Assembly: GCA_034180465.1 (NCBI GenBank)
Contig: JAXFOH010000006.1
Location: 1 to 34,089 of the forward strand
DNA from: CAKUIA01 sp034180465
Lineage (GTDB): Bacteria; Verrucomicrobiota; Verrucomicrobiia; Opitutales; Intestinicryptomonadaceae
Length of the DNA stretch: 34,089 nucleotides
Direction of reading: 5' to 3'
Shown: piece by piece, positions 24,607 to 31,290 of the stretch
How the letters are laid out: the number at the start of each line of letters is the position of its first letter
Position numbering within the stretch: position 1 is the first letter of the stretch
The notes under the pieces: generated by a model
The model's database searches: none
Told to the model about the DNA's origin: nothing
The model's input: the letters and a program-made list of their open reading frames with translations, nothing else
Translations under genes and position numbers: made by a program

Positions 24607-25305
24607 ATGAAAGCTTGCGAACTTTTTACATTTCCCGAATCGCTTAAAATTTTTTCGGAATTTTTCGACCCAAATGCACAGCCGTGGGAATGGCTGCCAA
24701 AAATTAAAGAGGCTTTAAATGCGGCAGACTTTGCCGCGCTTAAAGACGCAAAGGACCCGTCGGAAATCCCCCAAAACCTGCACATAGAAGGCAAGGTTTT
24801 TATACACAAAACCGCAAAACTGCCGCATTTTGGCACAATTATTGGCCCCGCCTACATAGGAGCAAACACCGAGCTAAGGCCTTCGGTATACATAAGGGGC
24901 AACGTTATTGCGGGCGAAAACTGCGTGTTGGGCAACTCTTGCGAATTTAAAAACTGCGTTCTTATGGACAACGCGCAAATACCCCACTTTAACTATGTGG
25001 GCGACTCTATTTTGGGCAACTTTTCGCACTTGGGCGCGGGCGTAATTTGCGCGAACCTAAAGCTAGACAAAAGCAACGTTTACGCCTACACCGAAAGCGG
25101 CAAAGTTCAAACAAATCTTCGCAAATTCGGCGCAATTTTGGCAGACAAAGCCGAATGCGGCTGCAACGCCGTTTTGCAGCCAGGAACAATTTTGGGCAAA
25201 AAGGCGATTGTGCTTTCGGGCATAGCCTTTTCCGGCTATTTAGAAGAAAATACAATGTATTACGAAAAGCCCGCAAACCCGCGCAAAGTAAGGAGAATGT
25301 GGTAG
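24607..25305 (+). CDS. Left-handed beta-helix (hexapeptide) acyltransferase, GlmU C-domain-like
   Basis: A 232-residue protein whose middle is a hexapeptide-repeat beta helix (about 60-215, with AYIGANTEL, VIAGENCVLGNS and GAILADKAECGCNAVLQPGTILG). HFNYVGDSILGNFSHLGAGV resembles the acceptor/CoA region of the GlmU acetyltransferase domain. No nucleotidyltransferase domain is present, so it is not a full GlmU. Similar stand-alone proteins are annotated as UDP-GlcNAc pyrophosphorylase-related. It probably acetylates or binds a sugar nucleotide in the cytoplasm. The ATG at 24607 is chosen over a GTG three codons earlier. Its TAG ends one base before the next ATG. Confidence 0.75.
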   Translation: MKACELFTFPESLKIFSEFFDPNAQPWEWLPKIKEALNAADFAALKDAKDPSEIPQNLHIEGKVFIHKTAKLPHFGTIIGPAYIGANTELRPSVYIRGNVIAGENCVLGNSCEFKNCVLMDNAQIPHFNYVGDSILGNFSHLGAGVICANLKLDKSNVYAYTESGKVQTNLRKFGAILADKAECGCNAVLQPGTILGKKAIVLSGIAFSGYLEENTMYYEKPANPRKVRRMW

Positions 25306-25306
25306 C

Positions 25307-25954
25307 ATGAAAAAGGTTGCAATAGTTTTGGCAGGCTGCGGGGTTTTAGATGGTTCCGAAATTCACGAAGCCGTAATTACGCTAAACGCCGTAGAAAGCT
25401 GCGGGGCAAATGCCGCTTTTTTTGCGCCGGACATAGAGCAGTTCGACGTTGTAGACCACAAAACAGGCAAGCCCGTATGCGAAAAGCGAAATGTTTTGAC
25501 TGAAAGTGCAAGAATTGCAAGAGGTGCCTGTACAGACCTTTCGGAATATTCGCCCGAAGATTTTAGCGCGCTTATATTTGTAGGCGGTTTTGGAGCCGCA
25601 AAAAACCTGTGCAACTTTGCGGTAAAAGGCGAAAATTGCACGGTTAACTCCTGCGTTGCGGCGGCTATCGACAAAAATTTAAAGGCAAAAAAGCCCCTGG
25701 GCTTTTTGTGCATTTCGCCCGTAATTGCGGCGCGCCATATTGCAAACGGCGTTAAAATTACTGTAGGCAACGACGTTGCAACCGCAAAAGCAATTCAGAC
25801 AATGGGGGCAACCCACATAAACTGCGAAGTTTCGTCGTTCGTATTCGACGAAAAGTTTAACGTGTATAGCACACCAGCCTATATGCTTGCCAAAAACACA
25901 GTGCAGCTAGCAACGGGCGTAAACTCGATGGTTAGGGCAATGCTTAAAGCGTAA
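25307..25954 (+). CDS. elbB: ElbB-type DJ-1/PfpI glyoxalase
   Basis: A 215-residue class I glutamine-amidotransferase-like protein, clearly the ElbB (isoprenoid biosynthesis protein with amidotransferase-like domain) family. It has AGCGVLDGSEIHEAV (9-23), FAPD, RNVLTESARI, VGGFGAAKNL (92-101), the nucleophile Cys135 in GFLCISP, and TPAYMLA. E. coli ElbB has weak glyoxalase activity, and its role is still poorly defined. It is translated one base after the acyltransferase, with AAGGAG in the upstream gene's last codons. A strong terminator follows. Confidence 0.92.
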   Translation: MKKVAIVLAGCGVLDGSEIHEAVITLNAVESCGANAAFFAPDIEQFDVVDHKTGKPVCEKRNVLTESARIARGACTDLSEYSPEDFSALIFVGGFGAAKNLCNFAVKGENCTVNSCVAAAIDKNLKAKKPLGFLCISPVIAARHIANGVKITVGNDVATAKAIQTMGATHINCEVSSFVFDEKFNVYSTPAYMLAKNTVQLATGVNSMVRAMLKA

Positions 25955-25980
25955 GAATAAACTTAAAAACGCGCGCAAAT

Positions 25981-26015
25981 AAAAAGCTTTCCCGTTTTTA
26001 GGAAAGCTTTTTTGT
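25981..26015 (+). terminator. Bidirectional terminator between elbB and tonB
   Basis: An 11-pair stem (AAAAGCTTTCC at 25982-25992 with GGAAAGCTTTT at 26001-26011) around an eight-base loop, flanked by A and T runs. It serves the converging elbB (plus) and tonB (minus) genes, whose stops are 25954 and 26022. Confidence 0.92.
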
Positions 26016-26021
26016 TCTCCG

Positions 26022-26840
26022 CTAAATTGATTCGAACACCAAGTTTATTGTTTGCGGCTGGTTGTTCGGCGGCGGAAAAGGCAGTCTTAGCCTTTTAAAT
26101 ACTTCAACAACCGAGTTGTCGAAAGGCGTAGACCCGCTAGACCTTATAATCCTTACTCCGCTAATTACTCCGGCAGAGGAAACCTTAAACGCAATTTTAA
26201 CGCTAAAGTTCATACCTGTGCATTCTACGGGCAGCGACCATTTGCGCTTTGCCTCGGCCTTTATCGACTCTATATAGGCCATAATTGCGTTTTCAAGTTT
26301 TACGCCGTCTATTGTAGCCGTTCCTATATTGGGGCTTTCGCGGTATTTGTCTATGTTGGTTCCGTAGTTTGTAATTTTTGGAACTTTAATGCCCCTCTTT
26401 TTTGCTGGCTTTTTGGGCGCGTCCTTTAGAGGGTTGTTTTTGCGGAAATCCTTTAAGCTTATTTTTTGCGGCGGCGGCTCTACTTTTTTAGGCTCCGTCT
26501 TTTTTGGTTTTTCGGGCTTAGGCTTTTCCTTTTTTGGATTAGGCATTGGGTCTGGGTCTGGCTTCGGCTCAACCCTAGGCTCGGGCTCGGGAAGCTTTAT
26601 AGGCTCCATTTCCTTTACTTTGGTCGTTTCTATTTGCTGGCTTTCGGGCTCATCCATAGAAGCGTCTTCCAAAGTCTGCAACTCCGGTGGAGGGGGTTCT
26701 ACCATATCGAACACCAGTTTTTCCTGAACTTCCTCCTTAAAAAAACCTCCTACATACATGGAAAGCACAAAGCAAAACAACGCAAACGCGTGCAACGACA
26801 GCGATACGCCAAAACCCCTGTTCGTATTGTCGTCGGGCAT
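26022..26840 (-). CDS. TonB/TolA-type energy transducer
   Basis: A 272-residue periplasm-spanning protein. A short cytoplasmic end leads into one transmembrane helix (about 11-33) with the SLSLH motif (13-17) typical of TonB anchors. A Pro/Lys/Glu-rich rod follows (47-150), with tracts such as EPRVEPKPDPDPMPNPKK. A C-terminal TonB/TolA domain (about 175-272, KRKWSLPVECTG and VRIIRSSGSTPFDNSV) ends the chain. It would carry energy from ExbB-ExbD to an outer-membrane receptor. The C-domain has a TolA-like flavour, so a Tol-type role is possible. It starts three bases after exbD and ends in TAG. Confidence 0.85.
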   Translation of the reverse strand: MPDDNTNRGFGVSLSLHAFALFCFVLSMYVGGFFKEEVQEKLVFDMVEPPPPELQTLEDASMDEPESQQIETTKVKEMEPIKLPEPEPRVEPKPDPDPMPNPKKEKPKPEKPKKTEPKKVEPPPQKISLKDFRKNNPLKDAPKKPAKKRGIKVPKITNYGTNIDKYRESPNIGTATIDGVKLENAIMAYIESIKAEAKRKWSLPVECTGMNFSVKIAFKVSSAGVISGVRIIRSSGSTPFDNSVVEVFKRLRLPFPPPNNQPQTINLVFESI

Positions 26841-26843
26841 CTC

Positions 26844-27263
26844 CTACTTAACCTCCGTGTCGAGATTCAGCTTTTTTAAGTTGTGCTTTTTTATTGCGCT
26901 TATAACGTCCATAACCTTTTGGTATGGAAGTTTGCCGTCGCCCCTAAGTGTTATAGGGCTGGGCTCGGGCTCTAGCGAAAGCTTGCGCAGATATATATTT
27001 AGCTGCTCTAGCGAAACTTTTTCGTCGCCCCAATAGATGTTTTCTTTTGCGTCTATGTTTATGACCTGAAATTTCACCTTGTCGTCGCGCATAGAGTTGG
27101 GCATCTTTTCCTGCGTGGGCAGCTTAAGCTCTACGGTTTGCTCCAATAGGGGCGTTGTAACCATAAAAATAATCAGCAACGAAAACGCCAAGTCCATTAG
27201 CGGCGTTATGTTAAGCTCGGTTAAAGCCCCCAAAGACTCTTTTCTTTTAAAGGTTCTCGCCAT
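26844..27263 (-). CDS. exbD: ExbD/TolR biopolymer transport protein
   Basis: A 139-residue inner-membrane protein with a single N-terminal helix containing the essential Asp24 in LNITPLMDLAFSLLIIFMV. A periplasmic domain of the ExbD/TolR family follows (ITLRGDGKLPYQKVMDVI). With ExbB it forms the proton-driven motor that energises TonB. It starts five bases after exbB and its TAG is three bases before tonB. Whether this is a Ton or Tol set cannot be settled, as no Pal or TolB gene is in view. Confidence 0.92.
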   Translation of the reverse strand: MARTFKRKESLGALTELNITPLMDLAFSLLIIFMVTTPLLEQTVELKLPTQEKMPNSMRDDKVKFQVINIDAKENIYWGDEKVSLEQLNIYLRKLSLEPEPSPITLRGDGKLPYQKVMDVISAIKKHNLKKLNLDTEVK

Positions 27264-27268
27264 AGATT

Positions 27269-28339
27269 TTAATCTTCAAAGCTTCTGGGAGGAACGGGGC
27301 CCGAATTTTCGTCGGAGGCAAAATCGAAAACATTTTGCGGCGGCATTTGCGGCTTTGCCATCTGCGCGCCAAAGTCGGGCGTTGCAGGCTGCTGCATATT
27401 TTGCCGAGAACCTGGCTGAATGCCTTGCGGTGTGTTTTGGGGAACGCTTTGGCGCACAACGTGTTGCGGGTGCGCAAACTGCTGTTGATACTGCTGCGTA
27501 TATTGCATTTGCGGCTTTGTAAAACCGCCCTGCGGCTGGCCGGCGGCAAACTGCCTTTCGCTTACGTTATAGGGATTGTTTTTGGGAGCCATTTGCGAAG
27601 CGTTTGCAGTTCTTCTTTTAAGCATATCGCGCATGCGGCTTTCAAGCTCTATCTTGTCGGCAAGCGAGCTTGCAAAGTTTTCCAAATCGTTAACCATGCT
27701 TTTAGAGCGGCTAAGCAGGTAGTTGTAACCGAAAACCGAAGGTATTGCCACAATAAGCCCCGCAATTGTTGTAAGCAACGCGCCCGAAACACCGGGGGCA
27801 AGCTGCTGCAGCGTTGCGCTTGCCTGAAGGCTCATAGACCCGAAGCTGTCCATAACACCCCAAACTGTACCCAACAAACCCAAAAACGGCGCGCCGCTAA
27901 TAATGGAACCAAGCATAACCATCTTTTTTTCGTACCGCATTGTCTGAACCGAAACGGCTCTTTGCAGTGCGTTTTCAACCATTCCCATTCTTAAAGTCAG
28001 GTTTTGCTCTCCCAAATCGCCGCCGTCGTACCTGCTCCAAGCCCCCACTGCCTCTCTAAGCAGCACGGCATAGGGACCCGAAACTGTTTTGCCGAAATTT
28101 ACAACCGCGTCTATAAGCGACTTGCTTGCCTGCAGCTTGCGTTCGGTTGCCATATTTTCGTCGGCCATGGTCTTTAAATCCATATACTTGCCTATCATTA
28201 TAGACCACGCCCAAACGCTGAAAATCATCAGCAAATATATAATGGCTTTACCCGCTGCATTCGAGTCGGAAAAGTAAGTGAAAATACCGGGTTGTACGGC
28301 GGCCTGCGCCAGCAAATTGTGTGTAAAAAGTGTGAACAT
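27269..28339 (-). CDS. exbB: ExbB/TolQ motor protein with a Gln/Pro-rich C-terminal tail
   Basis: A MotA/TolQ/ExbB proton-channel protein. The conserved block APFLGLLGTVWGVM (150-163) and the third-helix region LLTTIAGLIVAIPSVFGYNYLL (188-209) are present, with a first helix at about 33-50. The core ends near residue 243. A further 113 residues follow, rich in Gln, Pro, Met and Asn (QMQYTQQYQQQFAHPQ), with no counterpart in ordinary ExbB or TolQ, and end in an acidic stretch. The tail is likely disordered and cytoplasmic. The gene leads exbB-exbD-tonB. Its 174-base upstream gap holds a large palindrome. Confidence 0.9.
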   Translation of the reverse strand: MFTLFTHNLLAQAAVQPGIFTYFSDSNAAGKAIIYLLMIFSVWAWSIMIGKYMDLKTMADENMATERKLQASKSLIDAVVNFGKTVSGPYAVLLREAVGAWSRYDGGDLGEQNLTLRMGMVENALQRAVSVQTMRYEKKMVMLGSIISGAPFLGLLGTVWGVMDSFGSMSLQASATLQQLAPGVSGALLTTIAGLIVAIPSVFGYNYLLSRSKSMVNDLENFASSLADKIELESRMRDMLKRRTANASQMAPKNNPYNVSERQFAAGQPQGGFTKPQMQYTQQYQQQFAHPQHVVRQSVPQNTPQGIQPGSRQNMQQPATPDFGAQMAKPQMPPQNVFDFASDENSGPVPPRSFED

Positions 28340-28434
28340 ATATAAGAATAAATTGACCTTCTAGAATATTTCCCTTTTGCGGGTAAAAATCGAGAAAATT
28401 TTTAAGCAAAATTTCCGCATTTGCAATATATTGA

Positions 28435-28460
28435 TTTGCATAAAGTTGCATTTATGCAAA
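28435..28460. promoter_or_regulatory. Perfect 10-base-arm palindrome upstream of exbB
   Basis: TTTGCATAAA and TTTATGCAAA flank a six-base GTTGCA centre, about 96 bases before the exbB ATG. No T run follows on either strand, so it is not an intrinsic terminator; an operator is more likely. Nearby sequence at 28418-28440 repeats TTTGCA units. Elsewhere in the gap, a weak GCGT/ACGC hairpin near 28495 may terminate the TPR gene. Confidence 0.45.
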
Positions 28461-28513
28461 AAGCACCGTCCATTTGCGGCAAAAACGGCGTTTTTATACG
28501 CAAAAAATGCTTT

Positions 28514-29260
28514 TTAGCGCAATGGCTTTTCCCTAATCCTGTTTAGCTGTTCCAGCAAAGATTTATATATTGGCGAATTTTTTTCGGATTCTAAAAGAAT
28601 TTCGTTTAAGATTGCCTCGGCTTTGTGGATATTGCCGTTTTTTGCATACAGTTCGGCAAGGGCGCGGCGCGTAAAAACCATAGTTTTGTCGGCAAGAACC
28701 GCAGTTTCGTAGCAGGCTATAGCCTTTTTTAAATCGCCCAACTTTTTTTCGTACAATTCGGCAAGCTGTACAAGCAGCGTCCTGTCGCCGGGAAAGAGCA
28801 ATAACGCCTTTTTTAGATATTCTGCGCCCTTTTTTGCCTGTATGCGCTCTATCCTTTTAAACTCGGCTCCTTGCGGGGCAACGCACTTTTCTTCAGCAAT
28901 CCAATACGGCATATCGTAGGCGGTAATTGCCGAAGCCATGCTCCAAAAGCTTTTCATATTTGGGTTTAACGCCAACGCCAATTCCATATTTGCCGTGCAT
29001 TTTGCAACGCTGCGAGTTTCCCAATCGCCGTACGAGGCAATCCAGACAAAGTCTGCAAGAACCGCACCGTAGCCGCTTAGCACGCCAAAAAGCATTGTGC
29101 CCGAGCTTTTAATCGCGCTTTTTTCGGCAACAATATAGTCTTTGAATATGCCAGATTTTTGCCGCGCAAAGTCGAAAAAGCCGCCTATAATGTATAGGGC
29201 AAAAGCAAAGGCGACATACGGCAAAAACGCCGCTTTAAAACTCTCTTTGCGACAGCGCAT
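28514..29260 (-). CDS. Membrane-anchored TPR protein
   Basis: A 248-residue protein. An N-terminal hydrophobic segment (about 10-30) and a second moderately hydrophobic stretch (about 52-75) suggest membrane anchoring. From about residue 130 there are TPR-like helical pairs: AEYLKKALLLFPGDRTLLVQL, KKAIACYETAVLADKTMVF and NIHKAEAILNEILLES. TPR domains bind partner proteins. It overlaps the end of the ABC permease gene by 26 bases and is its likely partner. The precise function is unknown. Confidence 0.78.
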   Translation of the reverse strand: MRCRKESFKAAFLPYVAFAFALYIIGGFFDFARQKSGIFKDYIVAEKSAIKSSGTMLFGVLSGYGAVLADFVWIASYGDWETRSVAKCTANMELALALNPNMKSFWSMASAITAYDMPYWIAEEKCVAPQGAEFKRIERIQAKKGAEYLKKALLLFPGDRTLLVQLAELYEKKLGDLKKAIACYETAVLADKTMVFTRRALAELYAKNGNIHKAEAILNEILLESEKNSPIYKSLLEQLNRIREKPLR

Positions 29261-30026
29261 AAGCCGAAATTGCCCCGAAAACTACAATGTATATTGCAGA
29301 ATAGCCCAGCATAAACAACACTGCGCCAAAATTTATTTCGCCAAACAAAAAGTTCCTGGAAATGTCGAAAACCGAAAGGTCCGGGAAAGCCGCCAAAGCC
29401 GTTTTTAGCGCAACATTGCCAGAGGAAACAACCGAGCCTTTAAGCAAACAAACCGCATACGCGCAAAACGACATTACCATTGAAAACATAAGGCTTTTAG
29501 ACAATACCGCCAATAATTCCGCCATTGCGCAAACGGCGCATAATTTTGCCCACTGCGCAAAAAAATACGCAAAAAGCCCGCACACATTAAGCTGCAGCTT
29601 GCCGCCGCTTAAAAGTTCGGCAGGAATATTTTTTAGCGATTCTTGCGCGTATAGCAGTTCGGCGCACGAAACCAGCGAAATTATAAAAAGGTATACCCCT
29701 ATCAAAAACGCCGCCCCTATGAATTTGCCGAAAACAAACTGCGCATACGAAACGGGTTTGGAAATAATCATATAAACGCTTTTTGTATCGAATTCCGAAT
29801 ATAGAGACTGGCATATTACCAATATTGCGATTATCGCACCGAAAAAGCCCGCGGCTCCGTCGGCAAAGTCGGCAATAAAGCGCATTTTGCCCTCGCCTAA
29901 ATCTATGTTCGACATATAAAACGAAAGCGCGGTAAGCAATACCGCAACAAATGCAAACAAAAGCAAAATTTTTTGCCTTATTGCGTCTTTAAACGAATTT
30001 TCGGCTATTGCAAAGAACTTGTTCAT
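29235..30026 (-). CDS. ABC-2-type transporter permease
   Basis: A 263-residue integral membrane protein with about six hydrophobic segments, beginning AENSFKDAIRQKILLLFAFVAVLL, as in NosY/ABC-2 permeases, where a short cytoplasmic helix precedes the first membrane segment. It contains the MIISKPVSYAQFVFGKFIGA motif (about 92-111) common to this family. Its ATG overlaps the ATPase stop by four bases, so the two form one transporter. The substrate is unknown; such pairs export lipids, drugs or polymers. Confidence 0.85.
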   Translation of the reverse strand: MNKFFAIAENSFKDAIRQKILLLFAFVAVLLTALSFYMSNIDLGEGKMRFIADFADGAAGFFGAIIAILVICQSLYSEFDTKSVYMIISKPVSYAQFVFGKFIGAAFLIGVYLFIISLVSCAELLYAQESLKNIPAELLSGGKLQLNVCGLFAYFFAQWAKLCAVCAMAELLAVLSKSLMFSMVMSFCAYAVCLLKGSVVSSGNVALKTALAAFPDLSVFDISRNFLFGEINFGAVLFMLGYSAIYIVVFGAISAYALSQREF

Positions 30027-30856
30027 TGGCGCGAAATCCTTTCAAAATAGCTGTCTAAACTTTCGCGCGATTCGCCAAAAGAAGCAACCTTGCATCCCTG
30101 TTTTTCGGCAAAGTTTTTAACGCAAAGCGCGGTTTCTTTTGTGGAATTTGATATTTCCAAAGTGTAGGCGTTTTCGCGCTTAAGCAATTCGCTTAGTGCG
30201 CCGTTTGCCCTTACCTGCGAATGCGCCATTAAAACAACGCCGTCGCACAGTTTTTCCACATCGCCCATTTGGTGCGAGCTAAGCAACACCGTTTTGCCCG
30301 AATTGCGCAAGTCCAATATAATGCGGCGCATATCGGCAGCCCCTATTGGGTCTAGCCCCGAAGCCGGTTCGTCTAGCACAACCAAGCGCGGCGAATGTAT
30401 TATGGCCTGGGCTATTGCCACCCTTTGCAGCATACCTTTAGAATACTCCCTAAGCGGGCGGTTTGCGTCGTTTGCAAGCCCCACTTTGTCGAGAATTTCA
30501 ACCGCCTTTTGCTTCGCTTTAGATTTTGAAATTCCGCAAAGCTTTGCATAAAAAAGCAATGTTTCGTAGGCGTTTAAAAATCCGTAAAACGAAAGCGTTT
30601 CGGGCAGATACCCTATTTGCGATTTGTTTTTTTTGGTAAGCGGCTCGCCGAAAATTTTAAAAGAGCCTTCGCTTTTGCGTATAAGCCCCGTTAGAATCTT
30701 TATTGTGGTGCTTTTGCCCGCACCATTTGCGCCTATTATGCCGAAAATCGAGTTTTCGGGAACCGAAAACGTGGCATCTTTAAGCGCACATATCAAACGC
30801 CCCCTTATGCAAGAGCGGTAGTATTTGCTTAGGTTTTCAACGTCTACGGCGTTCAT
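30023..30856 (-). CDS. ABC transporter ATP-binding protein
   Basis: A 277-residue ATPase with Walker A GANGAGKST (42-50), Q-loop region YLPETLSFY, signature YSKGMLQR (138-145) and Walker B plus D-loop LVVLDEPASGLDP (158-170), with the switch His in LLSSHQ. The pattern is that of ABC-2/NatA-like drug and polymer exporters. It overlaps the acylphosphatase gene upstream and the permease downstream by four bases each (ATGA), an arrangement indicating translational coupling. It ends in TGA. Confidence 0.93.
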   Translation of the reverse strand: MNAVDVENLSKYYRSCIRGRLICALKDATFSVPENSIFGIIGANGAGKSTTIKILTGLIRKSEGSFKIFGEPLTKKNKSQIGYLPETLSFYGFLNAYETLLFYAKLCGISKSKAKQKAVEILDKVGLANDANRPLREYSKGMLQRVAIAQAIIHSPRLVVLDEPASGLDPIGAADMRRIILDLRNSGKTVLLSSHQMGDVEKLCDGVVLMAHSQVRANGALSELLKRENAYTLEISNSTKETALCVKNFAEKQGCKVASFGESRESLDSYFERISRQ

Positions 30857-31143
30857 CGTATGTCGAATGATTTGTAGGGGTTTTCGCCGAAAGAGTCGCT
30901 TTCGGCGGCATTGCGTATAAAGGGCGAAAGCGATTTTTTTACCTCGGCAACAAAAGCCTGCACTTCGTTTTTTTCGCCTGCCGCCGAAAGCCTTACCGAG
31001 CCGTCTGGCAAATTCTGCACAAAGCCCGAAACTTCGAAACCTGCGGCAAGCCTAAAGCACTTAAACCTAAAGCCCACGCCCTGAACGTGCCCCGTAAAAA
31101 TTATGTCGGCAATATAAGCCGCGTTGTTGGCATTTGTGTCCAT
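30853..31143 (-). CDS. Acylphosphatase
   Basis: A 96-residue acylphosphatase that hydrolyses carboxyl-phosphate bonds (EC 3.6.1.7). The catalytic Arg26 is in GHVQGVGFR (18-26) and the catalytic Asn44 in GFVQNLPDGSV (40-50). It has a short N-terminal extension (MDTNANNAAY) and otherwise the normal length. It is the first gene of the ABC transporter operon, with a four-base overlap to the ATPase. This may be genomic convenience and not functional linkage. Confidence 0.92.
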   Translation of the reverse strand: MDTNANNAAYIADIIFTGHVQGVGFRFKCFRLAAGFEVSGFVQNLPDGSVRLSAAGEKNEVQAFVAEVKKSLSPFIRNAAESDSFGENPYKSFDIR

Positions 31144-31290
31144 ATCGTTTATATTTTATCGGCAGTAAACAGTTTAAAGGCTTCTTTAGCAACAATAAAG
31201 TTTTTTGTAGCATTCGCCAAAGGCAAACTATGTGCGTAAAAGGTTTAAAATTTTGTTGAAGATAAAATCCGTATAGTCTTAAATGGAGAG

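Noticed and set aside
28435..28460. Intrinsic terminator for the TPR gene
   Set aside because: The palindrome is AT-rich and is not followed by a T run on the minus strand.
31144..31290. Purine riboswitch before purL
   Set aside because: No conserved three-way-junction core or paired P1 arms could be traced in the 147-base gap.
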